Below are positions 43,916-53,771 of a stretch of 64,000 nucleotides of DNA, piece after piece. Positions within the stretch are counted from its first letter, which is position 1. The number at the start of each line of letters is the position of its first letter. The translations under genes and the position numbers were made by a program. The notes beneath the pieces were generated by a model, which saw only the letters and a list, made by a program, of their open reading frames with translations, searched no databases and was not told the origin of the DNA. The DNA is from Cyrtodaria siliqua (Eukaryota; Mollusca; Bivalvia; Adapedonta; Hiatellidae), in contig JAWPHD010010287.1 in the NCBI GenBank assembly GCA_037043455.1, forward strand, positions 1 to 64,000, given 5' to 3'.

Positions 43916-44659
43916 TCTTTCAAAACAAATCGAAATGACCTATGAACTCCATTAAGATAAATAATTTTACCGGAGAAATCAGTTATGTAAATATTAATAC
44001 TGTTAATGATCGTTTTGTTTACTCCACAGAACCCGACTCTTATCGGTTCATCTCTGAAAGGATATGACCTCGTAAGGTCGGCTGTACGTATTCATAAATA
44101 ACATCCCCATATGATCCATTAACAATAGAATTACTTATCAAATCACAGTGGACATATTACGTATCAATAGAATTTGATATGTTTGGTACTACTGTCCCAA
44201 ATTTAGTTTCTCTAATAACCGCATCTTTGTCAAATCCAATCAAAGTGTGAAAGTTTTGATTCTCTCAAATCAAGGATGAAATTATTACGAATGGTCACTA
44301 AACATTTGAAACTTGATAAATCAAATTCATTTCTTATCGGGACAGGTGAGTCATCAGGTAAATCACCATTTACAGTCAATGTTTCTTTTATATAATTATC
44401 GATATCGGCATAACTGTAATTTCCAATTGTAAAAATAATACTTTTCCAATCTGTTCCATTGTGATACCTTATCACTTTGTTATTAAAATCCTCGCTAATA
44501 TTATACCATGAGTAAGTCATAGAATTAATCGTATCGAGTCCAATACCATACTGTTTGTTCTTGTCCAATATTAATGGTCTGTCAAATACGGTTGTAAAAG
44601 TGTGTTAGAGCTATTAATTATTGAAGCTCTTTCTGATGATAATACAATTTTTTTTCCAT
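43916..44659 (-). pseudogene. Probable penton-like/minor structural protein, broken
   Basis: It starts at 44659, directly after a TATATATA box. Recognisable stretches are DKNKQYGIGLDTINSMTYSW, a beta-rich middle, VHCDLISNSIVNGSYGDVIY and, in another frame, INIYITDFSGKIIYLNG, ending in a Phe-rich strand and a stop at 43916. Such beta-strand-rich proteins with the HCDLI...S and T-D-x-x-G-x-I-x-x-x-G patterns sit next to capsid genes in related elements and are candidates for the vertex (penton) protein. Breaks: a shift near 44575, a TAA near 44160 and a shift near 44070. The name is inference from position and composition. Confidence 0.5.
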
Positions 44660-44688
44660 TATATATATTAGTAGATAAAATTAATTAC

Positions 44689-46026
44689 CTATGTAAACAT
44701 TTTAAAACTAGATTTTTCAAAATTAAAAACTTGGGTAGTGCCACGTCGTATGTTTAATCCTATATAAAGTATGTCGCTTTTTGTGAGATCTAATTCAAAT
44801 ATTTCTCTCAATATTCCTTTGTTATTTTCTGTTGTTAGATATAAAAACTCCTGACCGCTAACAGCACCCAAATAAAAATTGTCTTCATCCCCCACTGTGT
44901 AAGTAATATTTATAATGCCCGGATTTTCTAATGGTTATTCTCCCAGTAGTATCAAAAGTAAAATATGGATCAGTGCCTATAAATACATTTGTTACAAAAG
45001 TAAACGGTTCAAGAAAGAGCTGATGAATGGTTCTTTGAAGCGTTTTTCGTGTCGGGTATGACGCATAACCAAGATCATCTTTCATGATGCTTATTCCATC
45101 TATTGTTGTTTCAAACAATACAATCCAGCTTGCATTGTCTACTTTTACTTTCAACTCATCAATTATGCCAAGAATTGCTGTTTGGCGACTATCAGACTTT
45201 TGATTAAACTGTTTCAATGAAGCTATTTCATCATCAAAAGCTTTGCTCCTTGTATCCTGGGCGGCTTTCAATTTCTTCGAAACATCACTATAGCAGTCTC
45301 AAGTTTATCAGTTTCAACCAGTTTGTTCAGAGCAGCCTCAAGCGACTTAACATCAACCATTTTGTTTTTGATGTCTTCAAACTCTTTGTTGATATCGTCA
45401 ACATTGGTGATTGTTTGCCCATTTAATATTTTTATTTGAGTTATTTCAGCAGCAAAAGCAGTTCTCATTTGTGTTGTAGCATCAGCAATAGCAGCTTCTC
45501 ATTGTTATCAACCATTTGTTTATTGATTTCTTTAATTCGCTCATTAATACTGTCAACACCAACATGTATTTTTTCACCTAACTTTTATAGAGCTCGCTAT
45601 CATCTTCCAATCCATCTTCTTTCTTTTCTACTCTTTTAAAGCATCACCTAAACGTTTGATTTCATCTTTTAAACCGTTTTGAATTTCAATCATTTTCTCA
45701 CGGTTTGTCTGTTATTGCTTTTGTATCAAACTTATTTTGTCACCAACACCTGTTGTCAAATTTTTCATCATGTCTGGAATTTTATCAATATTAAAATCAC
45801 GTATGATCTTAGTTATTCTTCTCACAGTAAATTGCTTTGTTGCTACATGATCTGCTTTTTCTTGATTGCTATAATTATCCATGTCAAGATCACTTCTCAA
45901 AACATTTTCCTGGTTCTTACCCTTGTGAAGATAATTAATTGGGTACTCAGACAACACAATACCAAAATTTGAAATATTAACACTGCCAGTAGTAACTTCC
46001 TCGCCAAGATCATTAAAAAGTCCCAT
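44689..46026 (-). pseudogene. Right copy: fibre-like protein with coiled-coil shaft and globular head, broken
   Basis: The protein begins MGLFNDLGEEV, like the left copy. An anchor/fibre motif region is followed by a long heptad-rich shaft (INKEFEDIKNKMVDVKSLEA, LNKLVETDKLETAIV, DEIASLKQFNQKSDSRQTAI). After about residue 300 a beta-rich head follows (ITIRKSGHYKYYLHSG, GAVSGQEFLYLTTENN, LYIGLNIRRGTTQVF), whose look is close to C1q/TNF-like or fibre-knob heads. Breaks: a stop near 45713, shifts near 45480-45640, near 45275 and near 44925. The full length would be about 445 residues. The start lies 18 bp after the ATPase stop. Expected role: trimeric attachment fibre. This is the only copy with the shaft and head. 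Confidence 0.65.
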
Positions 46027-46044
46027 TATATAATATATATTACA
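46027..46044 (-). promoter_or_regulatory. Fibre-gene start box, right half
   Basis: On the minus strand TAATATATATTATATA directly abuts the ATG at 46026 and fills the gap to the ATPase stop. Confidence 0.5.
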
Positions 46045-46670
46045 TTAAATTTCACCAGTGAAGTTTCTTTTGACCAACTTCCTCGGACGATCAAGATACA
46101 GAAAATCGTACTGTTTGTCAGTTGCTTTTTTGTAATGCTCTTTGCTAACACCTTGTTCTTTGGAAAGCATACCCAGCTCACGAGTTGCGAAGAAACTGTA
46201 ATTCGAACAGTTCAACCGAATGTGAGTTTTGTAGTAGGATTGTGACAAGTAAATCACGCAACAATTCTTATGTCTGCCTTAGATGAAATAATTGACAATA
46301 TCATTTTGGTTACGCTCGCAAACATAATCAAAAATAGCTATCTTTTGAGTATCAGAATCTAAATCATTCATAGGGATAACTTGATCATTTGAACACTCCA
46401 GTATATCTTCGACCGGAATTTTATTATTTTTTGCTATCTTTTCAAGTTTTTGCGATAATACCTGATACTTCGACTGTTCCAAGTTTTTAGTAAACAAGTA
46501 AATCTTGTCATAGTAAACTAAAGGTTTTAACAACATGTGTACTAATGTGTTTGTCTTCCAGATCCTGAATTACCACATATAAGCATTCCAAAACAACAGT
46601 CTGGCATGAAGTTCCATATCTGTTTAAAATTGCCGTTGTCTGTCTTCATATCATAGTTTGGAATTTCCAT
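46045..46670 (-). pseudogene. Right copy: packaging ATPase, frameshifted in the P-loop
   Basis: It is homologous to 40793-41423, with the same IWNFMPDCCF lead-in. The P-loop is broken by a one-base loss within GNSGSG (about 46555), so the Lys-Thr pair falls in another frame. Further along are MLLKPLVYYDKIYLFTKNLE, a Walker B-like QKIAIFD, a stop near 46278 and an IYLSQSYYKT...RLNCS segment. The conserved tail RKLVKRNFTGEI is intact at the end. The Asp pair of Walker B in the left copy (FDD) reads FD here. Non-functional as it stands. Confidence 0.85.
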
Positions 46671-46738
46671 TATAATAATACTTGGATAATACTTAACTAG
46701 TCTTAACTCATGTTATTTTATCTAACCCTATAGTATAC
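46671..46738. promoter_or_regulatory. Divergent promoter region, right half
   Basis: It mirrors 40710-40792: TATTATTATA abuts the ATPase ATG (46670, minus). TTTATCTAACCCTATAGTAT precedes the ATG at 46739 (plus). Confidence 0.5.
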
Positions 46739-47793
46739 ATGTCTTTGTTAAAGTGGAGAGAATTGGCGAATAAATGAAAATATCGAATAATCTTGTTAAA
46801 TATGAAAATAAAGTTATTCAAAAAAGACTAGAAAGAGGAGCTAGAAAATGCTCGAGCCAGTAACTAGTAGAATAACAGAGCAAACAAGAAAGCTATCTGA
46901 ACATTTGCTTACCCTTCCAGAAATACTCCACCAGTTGGCTATACTTCCGGAAGCACAATTAGCTGCCCCGCCTGAGCGTAGAGCCATAGCACCACCACCA
47001 CCACCGTTTGGAGTAGTACCAGCAGCACCACCACCACCGTTCATTTTTAAGGAAAGAAAATCGGCTGTTATAGGTACTGAAGACCAAAAATCGGAGATTG
47101 GTTTAATGGAGGATCTAAAGCAGAAGTTAACGTCTGGGATTAAATTAAAACCTGCTTCAGAAAGAGTACTTGAACCAAAATCCGCCAAACCCGTGGAAAC
47201 ATTATTTGGAGAAAAAAAAACTGAAAGCGAGCGATATAAAAGCTATAGACTTTTACATGATGCAAAGGTTACCAGAACGAGTTCGGGCAGCCAAAGAGAC
47301 TACAAAAAAGACTTCCGGTGAAGGTATGCAACAGAAAAGAAATTCATACAAAATAAGCAAAAATGGTCACTACGGTATGCTTCAAATTGATATACGTAAT
47401 CTTGTTGGTCATCACAAACTAACTGCTAGACAAGGAGGGTCAGTTGTGCTAGATATGAAAGTAGATGGTGATTTTATAGACTTGGTGACAAAGCGTTACA
47501 ACAATGGAAAAGCATACTCGAAGCTGTCTCAAAATGCATTCAAGAAACTGACAGAATTATCTGATTTACCAATTCATAAAAGTTCATCAAAGTACAAGAA
47601 GAGTTTAGGGGGTTGCGCAGAATAATACAATAGTCCTGATGATCTGGTTAATGATCTAGAGTTAGTGTGTGGAAGTATTGAATCAGGGAATATTAGTCCA
47701 CAGTTGACGTATAAATGTATTGGTATAATCGACGAGCTATTAAAAAATGGTAATATATCAGTCAAAGAACATGAGCAATTGTTTTCTAAATAG
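46739..47793 (+). pseudogene. Right copy: proline-rich structural-type protein, broken
   Basis: It begins MSLLKWRELANK as in the left copy and hits a TGA at once. It resumes in ITEQTRKLSEHLLTLPEILH, a proline-rich linker (two PPPPP runs) and ERVLEPKSAKP. After a shift near 47210 it reads LPERVRAAKETTKKTSGEGM and the conserved GHYGMLQIDIRNLVGHHKL to SDLPIHKSSS. A TAA near 47623 separates the last 55 codons (GSIESGN...SVKEHEQLFSK), which the left copy also has beyond its own break. It is shorter than the left copy in the central region. Sitting opposite the ATPase across a shared promoter gap in both halves suggests coordinated expression. Confidence 0.6.
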
Positions 47794-47815
47794 TTCAATT
47801 AATCTAACTATTATA
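47794..47815 (+). promoter_or_regulatory. Start box with AATCTAAC and TATA elements
   Basis: TTAATCTAACTATTATA directly abuts the ATG at 47816. It fills the whole 22-bp gap from the preceding gene. Confidence 0.5.
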
Positions 47816-48205
47816 ATGAAAGAAATTAAAAGCAAGGAGGAATTAATTAGTTACTTGACTCGACAAGCGGCAACATACAGACTTAGTTACAAATTATACG
47901 GTAGAATTCACACAGGGTTACAAATCACAAGTGGAATAATTGGTTGTACTGTCGCATTGGTATTAATCCCTGCAGTTCCTGTTTTCATAGCTATCGTTGG
48001 AGCAAATCCCCCAATAATTGCGGTTTTGATGAACACAACTAAAATTGCAGAGAAAACGGTTTTATTAAAATCATATAATAGGAGTTTTAAACAACTTCTT
48101 TCATGTGTGCAAACATCTAATATGCCAGATGCGGAGATAATCTCATTATGCTTTTCTAAAATACGTCATCTGCAGCAAAATGATAGTTTTACTGAACATC
48201 TGTAA
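47816..48205 (+). CDS. Right copy: two-helix membrane protein, 129 residues
   Basis: MKEIKSKEELISYLTRQAAT is followed by ITSGIIGCTVALVLIPAVPV and FIAIVGANPPIIAVLM, two adjoining hydrophobic segments joined by a short turn. A helical tail (YNRSFKQLLSCVQT) follows. The frame is intact. Compared with the left copy (38781-39107) it is about 20 residues longer at the C-terminus and conserves the Tyr-Arg-x-Ser-Tyr-Lys segment before the first helix and the SFKQLLS motif after the second. The start at 47816 is chosen because it follows the TATA-rich box and matches the left copy; the upstream part of the open frame overlaps the previous gene. Confidence 0.65.
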   Translation: MKEIKSKEELISYLTRQAATYRLSYKLYGRIHTGLQITSGIIGCTVALVLIPAVPVFIAIVGANPPIIAVLMNTTKIAEKTVLLKSYNRSFKQLLSCVQTSNMPDAEIISLCFSKIRHLQQNDSFTEHL

Positions 48206-48237
48206 AGGTATATTGAGAGATATAAGTTTAACGGCTA

Positions 48238-48773
48238 CTAAACCAGTTCTTTTTCAACTTGTTTCCATGGGACATCGAACTTGTCTCTAGTAGCTTTTGT
48301 CTTAATTGGCTTTGTTTCTTTTTTTATTTCTAATAGCTCGAATATCTTCTGGAAAACGTAATTAAATTTAATTACTCTTTTCCGGCCTCCTATCTTGTCT
48401 ACAATTCTTACAGCCTTGTAAAACAAATCCTCACATTTCTGCTTATCTATTGGAGATAAATTGTACTTTTCTAAAAGTTTTTCTAAATGATATCTTCTGT
48501 GATAAACGTTCTTCTTGCGAACTCCCCGATAATCTGCAACAAGATCATATCCATTGTGAGTCCCACATTCGAAACAAATACGTTCTCCGTTAAAAACCTG
48601 CAAGTACTATTACAATTTGAACATGCATACGTGCAATTATAGCAAAGTTTGTACCCAACACAATCCTTACAGTGTGTCTTTTTGTCGACTATATAGAATA
48701 AAAAACAATCTATGCAAAATTCAGAAGAATCAAAAACACCTAATAATCTCTTACAATATATACAGTTCATCAT
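48238..48773 (-). pseudogene. Right copy: VLTF3-like zinc-ribbon transcription factor, frameshifted
   Basis: MNCIYCKRLLGVF, CIDC, CKDC, CYNC and CSNC form the N-terminal zinc clusters. A shift near 48600 splits these from CFECGTHNGYDLV, NVYHRRYHLEKLLEKYNLSP and DKIGGRKRVIKFNYVFQKIF, which match the left copy and the VLTF3 pattern. The break lies at a different point from the left copy's. It shares a 65-bp promoter gap with the gene at 48839. Confidence 0.6.
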
Positions 48774-48838
48774 ATAATATACTATTATTATTATTTATTT
48801 AATTAGGACTTAAAATATTAAGAATAGTTTAATATTAT
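48774..48838. promoter_or_regulatory. Divergent promoter region, right half
   Basis: The minus-side AGTATATTAT abuts the ATG at 48773. The plus-side TTTAATATTAT abuts the ATG at 48839. It corresponds to 38094-38160 in the left half. Confidence 0.5.
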
Positions 48839-49162
48839 ATGGTATACACAGATAATATAGAAAGACTCAGGAAAGATTACGAGAAGCAGATTTTGATAGT
48901 TGATTTTGAGGGTACAAATACAATTGACAGAGAACTATTAATTTTTGCAAACTTCAAGGATTTGACTGAGAAGATTATAACTGACTCTCAAAAGATGAAA
49001 CTCCCGTGGAAAAGAAGAAAACATGATATCAAATGTGCATGAAGCTTGTGCAAGAAATATATCTCACTAGCAACTAGAGGCCAAGCAGATATTAGTTTCT
49101 TTAATTACTACTTTGCTGAGTTATTTAGAGAGGGAATTGATACTATTTTGTATGCCGGTTAA
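48839..49162 (+). pseudogene. Right copy: small conserved protein of the element (108 codons, one TGA)
   Basis: Homologue of 37782-38093. A TGA at 49040-49042 interrupts a frame that otherwise runs on to GIDTILYAG and TAA at 49160. The frame does not change across the stop. Function unknown. Confidence 0.6.
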
Positions 49163-49195
49163 ATTAATTAATTATAACTTAAAGATTATTATATT
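49163..49195 (+). promoter_or_regulatory. Polymerase start box
   Basis: The 33-bp gap between the small gene and the polymerase ends in GATTATTATATT directly before the ATG at 49196. Confidence 0.45.
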
Positions 49196-52100
49196 ATGAG
49201 TGTAAAAGAAATTGAAAAATCCCCGAAACAATATAGTAAGGTTTTTTCTGTGGGTATTGTACATGAAAACTGGCCCCTTTCTCAGCTTAGTCTGACGCGA
49301 GAAACAGTCACAAAATTCCTCAAGAAGGAATTAAAAAACGGGTGGTTTTAAATTGAGTGTTACTTTGAAAATGACTTTCGCTAGATTGGGAGGAAACAAA
49401 GAAGAAGGTTTCTATAATATATACAAAACAGCTTACTTCGTGTCAAAGGCAGCAATAATCTTAGGCGAAAACGATATCAAAGGAGCTTTAGATACAGCAA
49501 CTGTTGAAATAATGAAAAGAATTAGAGAGTGGGTGGAGGGAGGAAGTAGTTGGGTTAATGATTCGGTAGATGCGCATTATATAAATAGGGTGAAGTATAA
49601 ACCTTTGAGGGGTAGCTCTTATTTAGAGTTACTAGAAAAACTTTCTAATGCTAGAAAAGGTTTAATAAATATAAAAAATGAAAAATATGATGAATGCTTC
49701 AGATGGTGCCATTTAGCATATAAATTTCCAGCAGCAATACATCCAGAAAGAATTACAAAGTACGAAAAGCATATTGTTGATCTTGATTACAGCGGAACTA
49801 CATTTCCTGTTAAATTAAAGCAAATCCCAAAAATAGAAAAACAAAACAATATATGTTTTAATATATTTGGATATGAAAAAAGTAGGGTGTATCCTCTATA
49901 CATATCAAAAGAAAAGTAGAAGAAAAATGCGATATGCTTTTAACCGGTTGATGTTTAATCAAACATTATACGAAGGGAAAAAATGGTTCTGCAAAACATG
50001 CCTGCAATGCTTTACATTAGAAAAAGTCTTAGAAAAACATAAACCTGATTGTCTTTCTCTGAATGGCAAGCAAGCAATAAAAGTGCCTTTTGCGAGTGAA
50101 AAGGTTTTCTTTAAAAACTACGGCAGGCAATTAATGGTTCCATTTGTTATATGCTGACTTTGAAGCAATAACAGAAACAAATCTCTTCAGCTACAAATAA
50201 TCCAAAAAACTCGTATACAGATGCATATCAACAACATACTGATTGTGGTTATGGATACAAGGTTGTCTGCTGCTATGATGACAAATATTCCAAACCGGTT
50301 GTAACATATAGAGGACCAAATGCTGTTTATAAGTTTTTAGAACAAATGATAAAGGAAGAAAAATATTGTAAAGAAACTGCGAATACATGTTTTAAGAAAG
50401 ATTTGACAATGACAGCAGCAGAAGAAAATTGTTTTAGGGCAGCCGGGAAATGTCATATTTGTGATGAACGATATATGACGTGTGATAGAGCAGTTAGAGA
50501 TCATTGTCACATAACTGGGAAGTTTAGAGGAAGTGCCCACGATGCATGCAATCTTAGTTTCAAGTTAACTAAAAAGATACCTCTTGTGTTACATAACTTG
50601 AGAGGCTATGACGCTCACTTTATAATGCAGCATATCGGAAAGTTAAAAAAACGATAAATGTTATAACAAATAACATGGAAAGGTATATGGCTTTCATGAT
50701 GGGACCAAATTTGGTGTTTATAGATAGTTTCCAGTTTATGTCTTAGTCACTCGATAGTTTGGTGAAAAACATTCCGTTGTTTAAATATATCTCTCAAGAA
50801 TACTCCGATGAAAAGTTAGAACTGTTAAAGAGAAAAGAAGTTTACCCATATGATCATATGGATAGCTTTGAATGCTTCAAGGAAAAACAATTGCCCGATA
50901 AGAAAAGCTTCTACTCTCAGTTAAATGATTCAAATATCTCAGATGAAGATTATGAGCATGCTAAAAACATATGGAAGACGTTCAAGATCAAAAACATGGG
51001 GGAATATCATAATCTGTATTTGAAAAGCGATGTTTTGCTGCTAGCTGATGTTTTTGAGAACTTCAGAAAAATGTGTTTTGAGTATTACAAATTAGATCCT
51101 TATTTATCTTGGAATGCCTGTTTGAAAATGACTGGGATTAAACTTGACTTGGCTAGTATTTATTAACCTGCACACTAGCGTTCGTTTAGTGCAGTGTGGC
51201 GGCTGTAAAAAGTCTCCCCGTGCTACGAATCAGTAGTGTTATTTTTACTGGTCCTTTGGGACCAACCAGCCCAATATAGGTGGCTTTGAAGTGGAATACC
51301 GCTTAAGCCGGTGCTAGGCGGCGAGAGAAGTGTTGCTTCTTTCATTACTTCTCATGAACAGACTCAGTAAAACCGAGTCTGCTGATTTATTCTCTTAATT
51401 GTGTTTGTTGCTCTCAAAGGATCACCTTTATCAGTATTTATTGTTTACGGATATTGATCAATATATGTTTGTAGAAAAAGGAATGAGAGGTGGCGTGAGT
51501 TATATTCCGACTAGATATTCGAAAGCTAATAATAAGTATATGAAAAACTATGATAGTAGTAAACAGAGCAAGTATATAATGTATCTTGATGCTAACAACT
51601 TGCACGGGAGGGCGATGTGCCAGCCGATACCAGCTGGTAATTTTAAATGGGTCGATAAATTTGAAGAAGGGAAATCAAACTATATTGTTGTGTGTGATCT
51701 TGAATATCCAGAAGAGTTGCATGACTTTGATAATGATATTATCCTTTCGCTCCGGAAAGTCTAAATATAAAAGATGAGTGGTTGTCGGACTACTGCAAGA
51801 ACTTGAAGAGTAAGTTTGATTTGGGAACAAGTAAAATAAGTAAACTTGTTACTACATTGAAGGATAAGGAAAAATATGTTACACATTATAGAAATTTAAA
51901 GTTGTATGAAAGTTTGGGGCTGAAAGTGAAAAAGATACACAGGATACTCCAGTTTGATGAGTCTCAATGGTTGAAAGCGTATATCGACTTTAATACTTCA
52001 AAAAAAACAGCAGGAAAAAATGCTTTTGAAAAAGATTTCTTCAAGCTTATGAATAATTCGGTTTTTGGCAAGACGATGGACAACCTGAGAAAAAGAGTTA

Positions 52101-52796
52101 ATGTTAAGCTGACGCATGATGAGGAAGTTCTTTTGAAATATGCGGCAAGACCATCGTTTATTTCTTGTAAGATGTTTAGCGAAAACTTGTTTGCAATCAA
52201 TAGGGTAAAAGAAAGACTTGTCTTAAATCGCCCTTGTTATGTTGGTATGTGTATTCTAGACTTATCAAAATACTTGATGTATGATTTCCACTACAATTAT
52301 GCTAAACAAATACAATGAAAAAGTAAAATTATTGTTTACTGACACTGATTCTCTGTGTTATGACATTAAAACAAAAGATGTGTATGCTGATCTTTACAAA
52401 GACAAAGAACCTTTTGATAACAGTGATTATGATCCAAAAAGCGAGTTTTACTTCAGCAATAACAAAAAGGTTATTGGCAGGATGAAAGATGAAGCCTGTG
52501 GTGCGGTGATCGTAGAGTTTTTTGGATTGAGGAATAAGTCATACTCATACATTTTGGCTGATAATACTGAAACAAAGAAATGCAAAGGTGTTAAAAAATG
52601 TGTTGTCAAAAAACAGATAACGCATGATAACTACAAAAATATTTTATTCACAGCGACAGAAGCTCATCATAAAATGAAAGTTATCAGACAACAAACACAA
52701 GCTGGGCAGCTATGAAATTATTAAAAAAGTTTGTCCGCATATGATGACAAAAGGTACATATTAGACAATGGCCGGGATACATTAGCATATAAATAA
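49196..52796 (+). pseudogene. Right copy: family B DNA polymerase, broken and carrying a SINE
   Basis: It starts at 49196 (MSVKEIEKSPKQYSKV). The KYKPLRGSSYLEL region is followed by a Cys/His segment. A frameshift falls at ExoI (about 50150; ADFEA continues in another frame). A CHICDERY...RDHCHITGKF zinc insert, LRGYDAHF (ExoII) and YLKSDVLLLADVFE (ExoIII, about 51010) follow. A 278-bp SINE-like insertion (51165-51442) lies before TDIDQYMFVEK. The polymerase motif A reads YLDANNLHGRAM, with His and Arg in place of Tyr and Trp of the left copy. NNSVFGKTMDN (motif B) and, in another frame, FTDTDSLCYD (motif C) follow. Other breaks: a stop near 50750, a shift near 51760, and a shift near 52300. 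The frame ends at 52794. Without the SINE it would be about 1,100 codons. Confidence 0.88.
51165..51442. mobile_element. SINE-like insertion in the polymerase gene with 10-bp flanking repeat
   Basis: AGTATTTATT occurs at 51155-51164 and at 51433-51442. The 278 bp in between (counting one repeat) is absent from the left polymerase. It holds CACTAGCGTTCGTTTAGTG (a short palindrome), GGTCCTTTGGGACCAACCAG and GACTCAGTAAAACCGAGTC. These paired words and the ending in CTCTCAAAGGATCACCTTTA suggest a structured short retroelement. No clear tRNA head was found, so the class is uncertain. Confidence 0.65.
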
Positions 52797-52830
52797 TAAT
52801 TAAAATCGAATATAATATATTACTTTATAT

Positions 52831-53161
52831 ATGGAACAAACATTTGTGAAGAGATATGTGAAAAACTTGAGGAGTTGAAAGGCAAATATAGGAAAGCGTA
52901 TTTGGCATGCAAACAGGGTTTGGTGGAATATGATGTGATCATGCTGATTTTCTAGATACTAGGAAAAGTCAAATTAACAAGCGAAAGCGATTACTATCGG
53001 AAATGGATTATTATCTAGAAAAACTTGATCATATCAATAGAAAGCTTTTCAATTTAAAGCGTAAAATACACAAATGTAGAAAAATAAAATATTCCATGAT
53101 CGAGTTTGATATGTATAGTGATGATGAAGATGATTGCCCTGTTCCTTCTAACTTTGTTTAA
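52831..53161 (+). pseudogene. Right end only: small acidic-tailed coiled-coil protein, broken and partly duplicated
   Basis: From the ATG at 52831, after a TATATAT box, a short helical protein is spread over three frames: KLEELKGKYRKAYLACKQGL, then YYLEKLDHINRKLFNLKRKI, then an acidic tail (MYSDDEDDCPVPS) and TAA at 53159. The C-terminal half recurs at about 53490-53640 (YYLEKLDYIKKK and MYSDDEDE). No equivalent is seen at the left end. Function unknown. Confidence 0.45.
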
Positions 53162-53233
53162 CAGCCGAGAAGCTTGATGTTGAAGTTATTTTAACAAACG
53201 ATTTCGATTCAGACGATTGGGAAAATTTCACCA

Positions 53234-53425
53234 AAAGAGGACTTGCTAAACTTCAGGTGCATCTCTATATTTCATTTCGATAGAGGTATACCAAACGGGG
53301 TTCTAGTAATGTTCTTTCCCAGGACATGCTAGCAAGAGGACTTGCCAAACTTCAGATGTGTCTCTACATTGTTTTTCGGTAGAGATATTTCAAAATGGGG
53401 TTCTGGTAATGTTTGTGGAGTTGCA
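53234..53425 (+). repeat. Tandem duplication of about 97 bp near the right end
   Basis: AGAGGACTTGCnAAACTTCA, then CTCTATATT/CTCTACATT, then GGGGTTCTnGTAATG words repeat twice at about 97-bp spacing (53237 and 53335). Together with the copy of the small gene tail at 53490-53640 it shows that the last kilobase of the right end has been repeatedly duplicated. Confidence 0.65.
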
Positions 53426-53771
53426 TGTTGAAATATCACCCAGCCAAAGATATCAAAATATTAGGGATGCTGGCTATTACAATCAGAAATGTATTATTAT
53501 CTAGAAAAACTTGATTATATCAAAAAAAAACTTATCTAAAATGCAAATGCGGAAAAATAAAATATTCCATGATCGAGTGTGATATGTATAGTGATGATGA
53601 AGATGAATGTTTTGTTCGTTCTGATTTTGTTTAACAGTCAAGACTAGACCTGATGCTGTTTTGAGTCGTGTGATTTGAAAGCTTCGCCAAAAGTAGATTT
53701 ACCTAAAATCGGAAAATAAAATAATTGCACCCTTCCAAAAAAGTAGCAAGTTACATTATCAATTATTTATA

